Shown: piece by piece, positions 25,033 through 33,465 of the stretch
How positions within the stretch are numbered: the first letter of the stretch is position 1
How the letters are laid out: each line of letters opens with the position of its first letter
The notes under the pieces: generated by a model
Told to the model about the DNA's origin: nothing
Databases searched by the model: none
The model's input: the letters and a program-made list of their open reading frames with translations, nothing else
Program-made: the position numbers and the translations under genes
Assembly (NCBI GenBank): GCA_040544425.1
Contig: JBEONO010000024.1
Span: 1-55,289, forward strand
Length of the DNA: 55,289 nt
Origin: Solimicrobium sp040544425
Lineage (GTDB): Bacteria; Pseudomonadota; Gammaproteobacteria; Burkholderiales; Burkholderiaceae_D
Reading direction: 5' to 3'

Positions 25033-25587
25033 TTAATTGCGAATAATGGTTATTCTTCGATTTATTTTCAGCTCGACGCGCAGAATCGATTTAACAACTC
25101 GTCCGCCGCGCATGCCTGGCAAGAAGACCACTTTCTTAAATCCCTGAATCAGCTGGTCTTCTTCCTGATCTGTCAAGACTCCTTTTTCATCTATAACGAC
25201 CTCGTCGACGCTGCCCGATTCGTTAATGTAGAGCGACAGCCTGACGATTTGCCTGATCGGGATATTCAGGCTTCCCGTTTCATCGTACAACATGTGCACC
25301 TGTTGACTTAATTCCTGTTGCAGATAATAGCGATCAGTGTCTATAGGTTGCTGTAGCTCTGTTGGATCAATCAGATTTTCAACCGGGCTGACAAGATCAT
25401 GGATATTGGCAGTCATCTCGCTACTCGGTTGAAATCGGGAGGAGACAGGAATCGATACCCGGATGATATCGTATGGGGAGTGGTGCCCATGATGGTGGGA
25501 AAAGTTCGTGCTTGCCAGGTAAAACAAAAACAGATGGGCCAGTGTTGTCAGAATAATCGCCGTCGGCGATATTTTCTCTTTCCCCAT
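25033..25587 (-). CDS. TonB-like protein: membrane anchor plus TonB C-terminal-type domain
   Basis: A 184-residue product from the ATG at 25587 (a TTG at 25605 is also in frame). Residues about 8-25 form one membrane helix (AIILTTLAHLFLFYLAS), followed by a His-rich NFSHHHGHHS. A linker leads to a C-terminal region (about 118-184) resembling the TonB fold: VRLSLYINESGSVDEVVID, then FKKVVFLPGMRGGRVVKS. It lacks a long Pro-rich spacer and no exbB/exbD are nearby, so energising of a receptor is only an inference. It lies 18 bases after xth on the same strand and is probably co-transcribed with it. Confidence 0.7.
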   Translation of the reverse strand: MGKEKISPTAIILTTLAHLFLFYLASTNFSHHHGHHSPYDIIRVSIPVSSRFQPSSEMTANIHDLVSPVENLIDPTELQQPIDTDRYYLQQELSQQVHMLYDETGSLNIPIRQIVRLSLYINESGSVDEVVIDEKGVLTDQEEDQLIQGFKKVVFLPGMRGGRVVKSILRVELKINRRITIIRN

Positions 25588-25605
25588 TACTTGTTCGGCG
25601 TTCAA

Positions 25606-26370
25606 TTAATTGATGGTCGCGATGACCGGCGCATGATCTGAAGGCTGCTCCCATTTTCTGGGAAGGCGGTCGATCACACAGCTTTGACAGCGTTTGGCCA
25701 AGTCAGTCGACAACAAGATGTGATCAATGCGCATACCCTTATTCAAGCGAAAACCCAAAGCCCGGTAATCCCACCAGCTAAAGCTCTTCTCTGCCTGATC
25801 GAACATCCGGTACGCATCGACCAATGGAACAGACAGCATCGCCTGGAAAGCAGCGCGCTCCGGCGGTGAAACCAAATTTTGACCAAGCCATGCAGCAGGG
25901 TCGTGCACGTCACGATCTTCGGGAGCGATATTGAAATCACCCAATAATGCCAGCTCGGTAAATTTTGTACTTTGTTCTTCCAGCCAGATCTGCAACCCGG
26001 CCAGCCACTTTAATTTGTATTGAAATTTATCGGTTTCCGGTGCCTGGCCATTCGGTATATAGGCGCAGATAATACGCACACCCTGTATGGTGGCCGTCAA
26101 CAAGCGTTGTTGCTCGTCCGCGAAGTGGGGGTTATTTTTTACGACATCGCTGATTGGATGCCTGGACAGAATCGCCACACCGTTGTACGTTTTCTGGCCA
26201 TTAAATTCGACGTAATAACCGGCCGCCCTGATTTCCGATTCCGGGAACTTGTCATCGGTCAGTTTGGTTTCTTGCAGACACAGCACGTCCACCGGATTGA
26301 CCTCCAGCCATTGCAAGACGTGTGGGAGCCGAACTTTTAAAGAATTGACGTTCCAACAGGCGATTTTCAT
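25606..26370 (-). CDS. xth: Exodeoxyribonuclease III / AP endonuclease
   Basis: A base-excision-repair enzyme that cuts at abasic sites and degrades 3' ends. The 254-residue product belongs to the Exo III/endonuclease-exonuclease-phosphatase family. Catalytic segments visible are MKIACWNVNSLKVRL (Asn), LCLQETKL (Glu), GDFNIAPEDRDVHDP (Asp, Asn), and the C-terminal SDHAPVIA (Asp-His). The start ATG at 26370 is chosen because the protein then begins with the family-typical MKIACWNVNS; a TTG three codons upstream is possible. A TATAAT box on this strand at 26435-26430 may belong to its promoter. Confidence 0.95.
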   Translation of the reverse strand: MKIACWNVNSLKVRLPHVLQWLEVNPVDVLCLQETKLTDDKFPESEIRAAGYYVEFNGQKTYNGVAILSRHPISDVVKNNPHFADEQQRLLTATIQGVRIICAYIPNGQAPETDKFQYKLKWLAGLQIWLEEQSTKFTELALLGDFNIAPEDRDVHDPAAWLGQNLVSPPERAAFQAMLSVPLVDAYRMFDQAEKSFSWWDYRALGFRLNKGMRIDHILLSTDLAKRCQSCVIDRLPRKWEQPSDHAPVIATIN

Positions 26371-26443
26371 ATTTTTCAATTGACAGGTTGCCCTGCTGAT
26401 GCGGTCGATCAGGCAGGTTTTGTGCTGCCATTATACTCAGGAC

Positions 26444-26476
26444 CAAAAATAAAAAAAGGCGCAGTGTGCGCCTTTT
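26444..26476 (-). terminator. Rho-independent terminator of the small TonB-domain gene
   Basis: AAAAGGCGCA (26454-26463) and TGCGCCTTTT (26467-26476) form a 10-bp stem with a 3-base loop. On the minus strand it is followed by a long T-rich run, 24 bases after the stop codon of the gene at 26500-26844. Confidence 0.9.
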
Positions 26477-26499
26477 GTCGTTCGGGATCCAAAGTGTGC

Positions 26500-26844
26500 T
26501 TACTCGAGTTTCCAGACAAATTCGACCTTTGCCCATAGTTGATCGGGCTTGCCATCTTTCGTTCCTGGTTTGAATTTGCATTGGCTGAACGCTGTCAAAG
26601 CGGCCTTGTCCAGACTTTTGCTGCCACTGGACTTATCAATTTTCGAATCCGTGACTTTGCCGTCGACGGCAACCAGAAACATCAGAGACACCGTTCCCGT
26701 TTCTTCATTCATTAATGCGGCCTTGGGATAACGGGGCGGCTCGCAAGACTTTGCGTCCAAAACTGGTGCGACATCCGCGCCAAATGCGGCAAACGTGGCC
26801 AACATTAAGATCATGGAGGCGATAGCAGAATTGCTGGTTTTCAT
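26500..26844 (-). CDS. Small periplasmic TonB C-terminal-domain protein
   Basis: A 114-residue product with a signal peptide (cut after about FGA, residue 22) followed by a complete TonB C-terminal-like domain. That domain shows PRYPKAALMNEETGTVSLMF, VDGKVTDSKIDKSSGSKSLD and AALTAFSQCKFKPG, then a final strand AKVEFVWKLE. There is no long Pro-rich spacer, so it is a soluble or weakly anchored TonB-domain protein rather than a full TonB. A cysteine pair (SCEPPRYP and FSQCKF) may form a disulfide. Such small proteins are common in Oxalobacteraceae-like genomes; their role is unknown. Confidence 0.85.
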   Translation of the reverse strand: MKTSNSAIASMILMLATFAAFGADVAPVLDAKSCEPPRYPKAALMNEETGTVSLMFLVAVDGKVTDSKIDKSSGSKSLDKAALTAFSQCKFKPGTKDGKPDQLWAKVEFVWKLE

Positions 26845-26918
26845 AAAGTGGGTCCCCGTTCTAATTCGCGAAATGTTATAGCGTTGATATGAGAAAAGTC
26901 ATTTATCCGTTGCGCCGA

Positions 26919-28661
26919 TTAAAACTCTTCCCAATCATTGTCGTTGCTCACTGCTTTTTTCTTTGGCGCAGGTTTAGCTACCGGCAGTGATTTCACGTTA
27001 GTCACTTTCGGCTTGACCTTAACTTGCATGGTCTTGACTTCCGAACGCGCTGCAGGCGGCGCAGGTTTTCGTTCTGTGTGGCTCTTGGAGTCTGTATTCA
27101 ACTTGAAGATGCTGACCACCTTGGCCAATTCCGAGGCCTGATCCTGCAAGCTTTGCGCTGCAGCCGCTGCTTCTTCCACCAACGCCGCATTTTGCTGCGT
27201 CATGCTGTCCATATCGATCACGGAGTGGTTGATGCCTTCGATATCTGAACTCTGGTCCTGGCTGGCCTGGCTGATCTCGGCGATGATGTCGGTAACCTGT
27301 TTTACACTCGAGACAATTTGATTAATCGTCACGCCGGCCTGGCTGACCAATTTACTGCCGATCTCAACTTTTTCGACCGAGTTGGTGATCAAGCCCTTGA
27401 TTTCCTTGGCTGCGACCGCACTGCGCTGCGCCAGGTTGCGCACCTCAGATGCCACCACCGCAAAGCCGCGTCCTTGTTCACCGGCGCGGGCCGCTTCGAC
27501 CGCCGCGTTCAATGCCAGGATATTTGTCTGAAACGCGATGCCGTCAATAACGCTGATGATGTCTTCGATTTTCTTGGCAGATTCGGTGATCGAACTCATG
27601 GTGTCGACCACTTGCGACACCACTGTCCCGCCGTGTCGCGCAACCTCGGACGCCGAGAGCGCCAGCTGGTTTGCTTCACGTGCATTGTCGGCATTCAGTT
27701 TGACGGTGTTGGTCAATTCCTTCATGGCTGACGAGGTTTTTTCCAGTGAGCTGGCCTGCTGCTCGGTGCGCGAGGACAGGTCGATATTGCCCATTGCAAT
27801 TTCGCTGGACGCGGTTGCGATCGTGTCTGTTCTGACCCTGACTTCGCCAACGATATTGACCAGGCTGTCTCGCATATGTCGCATCTCGGCAATAATGCTG
27901 CGTTCATCGCCCGGTTTGATGTCAATCACGACCGCAAGATCACCGGCAGCAATTTGGCTGGCAATTTGAGTCGCATAGTCAGGTTCGCCACCAAGCTGCT
28001 TCAGCAGACTGCGGGTAATCAGAGAAGCGGCGGCAATGCTGGCGATGAGCGCAAGCCCGCCCAATAACAGCATCCACAATCTGGCGGTGCCGAACGCTGA
28101 TTTCGCGTCATCCGCAACACCGGCATTGAGCTTGTCTTCCAGACTGAGCATTGCATCGAGAGTTTCCATCCACTTGTTTTGAATTGGACGCAGCTTCTTG
28201 ATCAACGTGATCGTTGCAACCTCAGGATTATTTGCCAGACCGAGTTCCTGAGCCTTTGCCGGTAATGATGCCGCCGCAGCCTGTTGTTCTCTCAATTTTG
28301 CGAGTAAACTTTTTTCTTCCGAGGTGGTGTCGGGATTGGCATCAAACATTTTTGATAACTTGTCGTCTGCCGCTGCGTACTTATCTGACTGGTCTTTGAT
28401 TTTCGCCAGATCGGGTGCCATATCATCGATATCGGTGAGCAAGGTCAGATTGCGCAAGGATACCAGGCGATCAAATACAATCGCCCGCATATCAATAATT
28501 GTCCGTGTTTCCACGTTGCTGACATTGACAATTTTCTCGAGGCGGTCCTGAATCTGCGCCATGCGCGAAATGCCAAGCAGCGTAACGACGATTAAGAGTA
28601 ACAGCACTAAGGCAAAACCAAGCCCCAAGCGTTTTCCGACTTTAATTTTTTCGAGGTTCAT
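26919..28661 (-). CDS. Methyl-accepting chemotaxis protein with 4HB sensor and C-terminal CheR-docking tail
   Basis: A 580-residue inner-membrane chemoreceptor from the ATG at 28661. It has membrane helix 1 (about 12-33), a periplasmic four-helix-bundle-type sensor (about 34-193), membrane helix 2 (about 194-216), a HAMP domain (about 217-270), and a long signalling hairpin. The hairpin tip is DGIAFQTNILALNAAVEAAR, flanked by EQGRGFAVVASEVRNLAQR. Gln/Glu methylation-type heptads surround it. The protein ends with a Lys/Pro-rich flexible tail and the pentapeptide DWEEF, which matches the xWxxF docking site for CheR/CheB. The ligand is unknown. No che genes are in the window. Confidence 0.93.
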   Translation of the reverse strand: MNLEKIKVGKRLGLGFALVLLLLIVVTLLGISRMAQIQDRLEKIVNVSNVETRTIIDMRAIVFDRLVSLRNLTLLTDIDDMAPDLAKIKDQSDKYAAADDKLSKMFDANPDTTSEEKSLLAKLREQQAAAASLPAKAQELGLANNPEVATITLIKKLRPIQNKWMETLDAMLSLEDKLNAGVADDAKSAFGTARLWMLLLGGLALIASIAAASLITRSLLKQLGGEPDYATQIASQIAAGDLAVVIDIKPGDERSIIAEMRHMRDSLVNIVGEVRVRTDTIATASSEIAMGNIDLSSRTEQQASSLEKTSSAMKELTNTVKLNADNAREANQLALSASEVARHGGTVVSQVVDTMSSITESAKKIEDIISVIDGIAFQTNILALNAAVEAARAGEQGRGFAVVASEVRNLAQRSAVAAKEIKGLITNSVEKVEIGSKLVSQAGVTINQIVSSVKQVTDIIAEISQASQDQSSDIEGINHSVIDMDSMTQQNAALVEEAAAAAQSLQDQASELAKVVSIFKLNTDSKSHTERKPAPPAARSEVKTMQVKVKPKVTNVKSLPVAKPAPKKKAVSNDNDWEEF

Positions 28662-29095
28662 ATTTATCAGAAAGTAAAAAAATATTGAGAAAATTCTTAT
28701 CCAAAAATGACTTTGATAAGTGTGAATTGCAGATACCTTGCGCAGCGCTAAACCGTTCAAATGATTCGAAACTGGAATGGGCAGTTGTTATCTGTTTTGA
28801 CAACGCCCCAGTCCAAGCCTAGATACCATCTTAGAACGCAAAAATATAATTTCAATCTAGAAATTTGAGTTGAGCCGCAAATTGCATCCAATGTTGGAAA
28901 TATGAAAACATTCGGCGTCTTGTGCAAAAAATTATTGTTGGGCGCAGGGCCGTTGGATAGACAATAAAATCAATGGCTTGAGGTATGGGAGGATACTGGC
29001 GAAAAAAATTAAAGGCAGGGATTTTGGTTGAGAAAAAATTTTGGATACATCCAATTTAATTTCCAAAAAATTGGCTTTGCCAGAATAGGATTGCA
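28662..29095. other. Noncoding stretch between the chemoreceptor and pepA
   Basis: About 430 AT-rich bases without a convincing gene. The left part is presumably the upstream region of the chemoreceptor (minus strand), but I find no clear sigma-28 or sigma-70 promoter. The right end borders the pepA terminator. Nothing else stands out. Confidence 0.5.
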
Positions 29096-29147
29096 TAAAA
29101 AATGCCTTTCGATACGAATCCGGTGTGGATTTGGAATATCGAAAGGC
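29096..29147 (-). terminator. Terminator of pepA
   Basis: The 11-bp perfect repeats GCCTTTCGATA (29104-29114) and TATCGAAAGGC (29137-29147) lie just past the pepA stop. On the minus strand the stem is followed by ATTTTTTATG. The loop is long (22 bases) and may fold further. Confidence 0.8.
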
Positions 29148-29157
29148 AGGGATATCG

Positions 29158-30687
29158 TTAAGCTTCTGCGCGGTTAATCAAAAATGTTGTTAATAGTGAC
29201 ACGGGACGGCCAGTGGCACCTTTCGACGCACCCGATTTCCATGCCGTGCCGGCGATATCCAAATGAGCCCAGGTGTATTGCCGCGTGAATCGCTCCAGAA
29301 AACATGCCGCTGTAATACTGCCGGCAGCTGAGCCGCCAATGTTGGCCATATCCGCGAAGTTCGATTTCAGCTGTTCTTTGTAGGCTTCACCGATAGGCAT
29401 GCGCCAGGCAGTGTCACCGGTATCAATACCCGCTGTCAGCAGCTCATTGGCCAAGGCATCGTGATCGGCATCGTGGCGGGTAAACAGTCCGGAATTGTGA
29501 TGTCCCAGTGAGGTGATGCAGGCGCCGGTCAATGTTGCGACATCGACCACGGCGGCTGGTTTGAATCGCTCGGTGTAAGTCAGAGCATCACACAAGATCA
29601 GTCTGCCTTCCGCATCGGTATTTAACACCTCGATCGTTTGACCTGACATGGACGTGACGATGTCGCCAGGTTTGGTGGCACGTCCATTCGGCATGTTTTC
29701 ACAAGAAGGAATGACGGCGATCACGTTCAGTTTGAGATTGAGTTCTGCGATCGCACGCATGGTGCCCAGCACGGAAGCTGCGCCGCCCATATCGTATTTC
29801 ATTTCATCCATGCCCAGGCCAGCTTTGAGGGAAATCCCGCCAGAGTCAAACGTAATGCCTTTTCCGACCAGCACGACAGGCGCGTCTTTCGACTTGCCAC
29901 CGAGGTGCTTGAGGACGATAAATTTCGGTGGCTCGTCGCTGCCATTGGTCACAGACAGAAAACTGCCCATCTTCAATGCCTGGCATTGTTTTTTGTCTAA
30001 AATTTCAGCGCTGATCCTGGCAGATCCGGATTTGAATTCAGACGCAATTTTTTTTGCGGCGTTGGCCAGATAAGTCGGTGTACAGAAATTGCCAGGCAAA
30101 TCTGCCAGCTGCTTGGTCAGCTCAATGCCGTTTGCCAAAGCAACGCTCTGCGCCAGACTGGTTTTTGCGCGTGCCTGATCTTTGCTGTGAATTGCCAAAA
30201 CAACCTTGTTGACGCCCGTAGTGATTGGTTCAGGTTTGCTTTTCAGGCCGTCGCATCGATAGGCCGCGGCGCGCAGGGATAGCACCAGACTGCGAATGGC
30301 CGCATTCAGATTTTCTGCATGGAGCAACAGCGTGATCAAGGTGTCGGCGGCTGACAGACCGTTCAGGCATTGCGCAGTGGCCTGAGCGACTTTGGCAAAC
30401 GTCGCATTGTTGATCGCGCCAGACGATTTTCCAGAAGGCGCAGCGCCCAGACCGACGAGGACAACGCGTTCGGCGGCAATACCGCTTAACCCGCGCAGTA
30501 CCAAGGTGCTGCCAATTTTCCCGGTGATGTCTCCGGACTTCAAAGTTGAACTGATCGCACCTTGATCATTCAGGGCTTCTGCTTCGGCGGTTAATTTTTT
30601 ATTTTCATAAATGCCTACAACGATACAAGCAGTTTTGCCGCTTGCAAAGTTACTTTTTGCATCAAAGGGTTTTGTGCTAAAGTCCAC
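29158..30687 (-). CDS. pepA: Leucyl aminopeptidase (M17 family)
   Basis: A cytoplasmic two-metal aminopeptidase that releases N-terminal residues. In E. coli PepA is also a DNA-binding factor in plasmid resolution and car regulation. The 509-residue product has an N-terminal macro-like domain and the C-terminal catalytic domain. Metal and active-site segments are VLVGKGITFDSGGISLKAG (about 267) and the family signature NTDAEGRLILCDAL (about 347-360). The start is GTG at 30687 with an AGGAG ribosome-binding site. It is divergent from lptF with a 50-base gap, the same arrangement as in E. coli. Confidence 0.97.
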   Translation of the reverse strand: MDFSTKPFDAKSNFASGKTACIVVGIYENKKLTAEAEALNDQGAISSTLKSGDITGKIGSTLVLRGLSGIAAERVVLVGLGAAPSGKSSGAINNATFAKVAQATAQCLNGLSAADTLITLLLHAENLNAAIRSLVLSLRAAAYRCDGLKSKPEPITTGVNKVVLAIHSKDQARAKTSLAQSVALANGIELTKQLADLPGNFCTPTYLANAAKKIASEFKSGSARISAEILDKKQCQALKMGSFLSVTNGSDEPPKFIVLKHLGGKSKDAPVVLVGKGITFDSGGISLKAGLGMDEMKYDMGGAASVLGTMRAIAELNLKLNVIAVIPSCENMPNGRATKPGDIVTSMSGQTIEVLNTDAEGRLILCDALTYTERFKPAAVVDVATLTGACITSLGHHNSGLFTRHDADHDALANELLTAGIDTGDTAWRMPIGEAYKEQLKSNFADMANIGGSAAGSITAACFLERFTRQYTWAHLDIAGTAWKSGASKGATGRPVSLLTTFLINRAEA

Positions 30688-30737
30688 GTGTTTCTCCTCT
30701 TTTATAAATCAGTCAATCCGCAATTATAGCCCCATCC

Positions 30738-31892
30738 ATGATTTTTAAGCGCGCACTGCAACGTGAGTTGACAAGTACAGCAAGTGCTGTCTTCACCATT
30801 CTGTTCACTATTGCCATCACGGTCAGGCCGATCAAGATACTCGGGATGGCAGCCAGTGGCAAGGTTGATTCGAATGATGTCTTTACCCTCATCGGGTTTG
30901 CCGCTCTCAATCTGCTGCCGATTATTATCGTGTTAACGGGCTTTATCACCGTGCTGATGGTTGTCACGCGCAGCTACCAGGACTCGGAAATGGTGGTCTG
31001 GTTTGCTTCAGGTGTGAGTCTGACAAACTGGATTCCACCGATATTGCGATTTGCCGCGCCGCTCTTTGTGCTCACTGCCGCCATGACTTTCTTCGTCACG
31101 CCATGGGCTAATCAACACAGTGTCGAGTACACCGACCGATTTGAACAGCGCTCCGATATCGCCAGAGTTTCACCCGGCAAGTTCCAGGAATCTGCTTCAC
31201 GTGAGCGCGTGTTTTTTGTTGAGGGCGTTGCCGGCGATTTGTCCAGAGTCAAAAATATTTTTGTGAATACAGTTCAAAATAATCGACACAGCGTTGTGAT
31301 CGCCAAAGAGGGGGAAATCGTTGTCGATAAATTTGGCGATAAATTCTTGATCATGCACCAGGGTCGTCGTTACGACGGCGCCCCGAACGAAACCGATTTC
31401 CAGATGATGCAGTTTGAACGTTACGGCGTGTTGGTCGATGGTGACAATAAAGAACTGATTGTTGAAAGAAAAGCAGAGTCGCTGACAATGCTTGAGTTAT
31501 GGGTCGACCCAACTCCGATCAATATGGGTGAACTGCTGTGGCGGCTGGCTCTGCCGATTATGGGCATATTATTGATGTTGCTGGCGGTGCCCCTGGGTTA
31601 CGTCAACCCGCGTTCCGGCCGATCGGCCAATTTTCTTCTGGCTTTGTTCTTGTGTGTTTTTTATTACAATATGGTGTTGGTGTCGCAGGCCTGGGTTAAA
31701 CAATCCAAGTTCGGTATAAATATGTCGTGGTGGCCGGTACATCTCGGATGCCTGCTGCTCATCACGCTTCTGTTTGCCTGGCGCCTGAATGTAAACAGCC
31801 GCCTGCACCCGCAACGCCTGTGGGCCATGCTGTTTAGAAGAAGGGCGCGAAAATGTGCGCAAACCAGCATGGCTGAAGGTGGTGCAACATGA
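30738..31892 (+). CDS. lptF: LPS export ABC transporter permease LptF
   Basis: An inner-membrane permease of the LptB2FGC complex that extracts lipopolysaccharide from the inner membrane and feeds the Lpt bridge. The 384-residue YjgP/YjgQ-family product has three N-terminal membrane helices, a periplasmic beta-jellyroll domain (about 125-265), and three C-terminal helices. It opens with the family-typical MIFKRALQRELTSTASAVF. The last bases overlap the lptG start (ATGA), so LptF and LptG are translationally coupled. Confidence 0.96.
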   Translation: MIFKRALQRELTSTASAVFTILFTIAITVRPIKILGMAASGKVDSNDVFTLIGFAALNLLPIIIVLTGFITVLMVVTRSYQDSEMVVWFASGVSLTNWIPPILRFAAPLFVLTAAMTFFVTPWANQHSVEYTDRFEQRSDIARVSPGKFQESASRERVFFVEGVAGDLSRVKNIFVNTVQNNRHSVVIAKEGEIVVDKFGDKFLIMHQGRRYDGAPNETDFQMMQFERYGVLVDGDNKELIVERKAESLTMLELWVDPTPINMGELLWRLALPIMGILLMLLAVPLGYVNPRSGRSANFLLALFLCVFYYNMVLVSQAWVKQSKFGINMSWWPVHLGCLLLITLLFAWRLNVNSRLHPQRLWAMLFRRRARKCAQTSMAEGGAT

Positions 31893-33025
31893 ACACGCTG
31901 GAAAAATATTTTGCGCGCGAGATCGCCCGCTCGGTTCTATTCGTCCTGCTGGCGTTCATCGCCTTGCTGGCATTCTTCGACATCGTCAACGAAGTCAAAA
32001 GCGTGGGGGTAGGCGGTTACACGCTGGCCAATGCCTTGTACTACGTTTGTCTCGGTATTCCCGGCAATATCTATGAGTACATGCCGCTGGCAGCATTGAT
32101 CGGAACGATATTTGTCATGGCGCAGTTCGCATCGCGTTCTGAATTTACGATTATGCGTGTCTCAGGATTTTCGACCAATCAAGCCATCAGGATGCTGCTG
32201 AAAATTGGTCTGGCATTCGTTCTCATCACCTTCGTGTTTGGCGAGTTATTTGCACCATACACCTTCAGAATGGCCGAGCGCTACAAAATCAGCGTGTTGC
32301 CGGGGTCGCACAAACAGGATTTTCAATCTGGCCTGTGGACCAAGGATTTAATTCGTTCGGATGGTCTGCACGGCGAAGTGATCGGTTCGCGGTTTTTGAA
32401 TGTGAACGTTGTCGAACCAAACGGGAAATTGTTGGGCATTAAATTTTATGATCTGGATACACAATTCAGACTGGTCAAACAAGTCACTGCCGATGCCGCC
32501 GTCTATAAGGGTGGCTCTACCTGGCGACTGAGTAAAGTCGTAGAAATTTACTTTCCATTGTCGATGAGTGAAACTGAAATGACGGCAGTGAAAGTCAATG
32601 AACTGCCAACTCTGGACTTGATCTCTGAAATTACGCCGACCATACTTTTGGCGTCTTCGGCCGACAACGACACAGATCGCATGTCGGCCTATGATCTGGC
32701 GTTATATTCAAAGCATCTGCTCGATAACAAGCAAAGCGCTGAAAAATTTGAAATCGCCTTTTGGAAGAAGGTCATTTATCCATTTGCCGTGCTGGTCATG
32801 ATGGCCCTGGCGTTACCGTTCGCGTTTTTGCATTTCAGATCGGGTGGCATCAGCCTGAAAATTTTTGCCGGCATCATGATCGGGGTGGGATTTTATCTGC
32901 TCAATAATGTGTTTGCACATATTGGTCTTCTGCACACCTGGCCGCCTTTTGTGACGGCGGTGTTGCCAAGTTTAATATTTTTGTCCGCTGCGATGGCAGC
33001 GTTATGGTGGGTGGAAAACAACTGA
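31889..33025 (+). CDS. lptG: LPS export ABC transporter permease LptG
   Basis: The second permease of LptB2FG. The 378-residue product starts with MNTLEKYFAREIARSVLFV and has the same 3 + jellyroll + 3 helix layout as LptF. The coupling-helix region SRSEFTIMRVSGFS near residue 85 contacts LptB. Its start overlaps the lptF stop by 4 bases and its TGA overlaps the next ATG, linking it to the CbiX-like gene. Confidence 0.96.
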   Translation: MNTLEKYFAREIARSVLFVLLAFIALLAFFDIVNEVKSVGVGGYTLANALYYVCLGIPGNIYEYMPLAALIGTIFVMAQFASRSEFTIMRVSGFSTNQAIRMLLKIGLAFVLITFVFGELFAPYTFRMAERYKISVLPGSHKQDFQSGLWTKDLIRSDGLHGEVIGSRFLNVNVVEPNGKLLGIKFYDLDTQFRLVKQVTADAAVYKGGSTWRLSKVVEIYFPLSMSETEMTAVKVNELPTLDLISEITPTILLASSADNDTDRMSAYDLALYSKHLLDNKQSAEKFEIAFWKKVIYPFAVLVMMALALPFAFLHFRSGGISLKIFAGIMIGVGFYLLNNVFAHIGLLHTWPPFVTAVLPSLIFLSAAMAALWWVENN

Positions 33026-33411
33026 TGTCCAATATATCAAAAGAAGTTCGCGCACTGATCCTGTTTGCGCATGGCGCCCGCGATCCACGCTGGGCTGAAC
33101 CACTGGGCCGGATACAGCAACTGATCCGCGCTCGTGTTGACAGTTCGGTTCAGGTTCATCAGTCCTTCCTGGAATTGATGTCACCTTCCTTGCCGGATCT
33201 GGTGGCAGAGCTGGTCGCGCAAGATATTTTTACAATAACTGTCATCCCGGTCTTCTTGGGTCAGGGCTCACATGTTCGTCAGGATTTACCCAAATTGATC
33301 GAACAGCTTCGACTCAGCCATCCGCAACTACAACTTGGTCTGGCCACAGCGATTGGCGAAAATGAACAGGTTCTCGATGCCATCGCAACGGTTTGCATTG
33401 CTAATTTATAG
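33025..33411 (+). CDS. cbiX: Short CbiX/SirB-family sirohydrochlorin chelatase-like protein
   Basis: A 128-residue protein of the small single-domain CbiX class, which acts as a homodimeric metal chelatase on sirohydrochlorin (iron for siroheme, cobalt for B12). The N-terminal metal-ligand His is in LILFAHGARDPRW, and the second family segment is IPVFLGQGSHVRQDLP. The chosen ATG overlaps the lptG stop (TGATG). A start 21 bases upstream is in frame but lies inside lptG. No siroheme or cobalamin genes are nearby, so metal and pathway are unresolved. Confidence 0.85.
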   Translation: MSNISKEVRALILFAHGARDPRWAEPLGRIQQLIRARVDSSVQVHQSFLELMSPSLPDLVAELVAQDIFTITVIPVFLGQGSHVRQDLPKLIEQLRLSHPQLQLGLATAIGENEQVLDAIATVCIANL

Positions 33412-33465
33412 CACGCTTGCGCTGCTGTGGCCTGCCGGGCAACGCAAGAACCAGCTTTCCAGGAA

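Noticed and set aside
28662..29095. A flagellar (sigma-28) promoter for the chemoreceptor
   Set aside because: A TCAAAG..GGATAAG pair is present, but the spacing is too short and the match to the sigma-28 consensus is poor.
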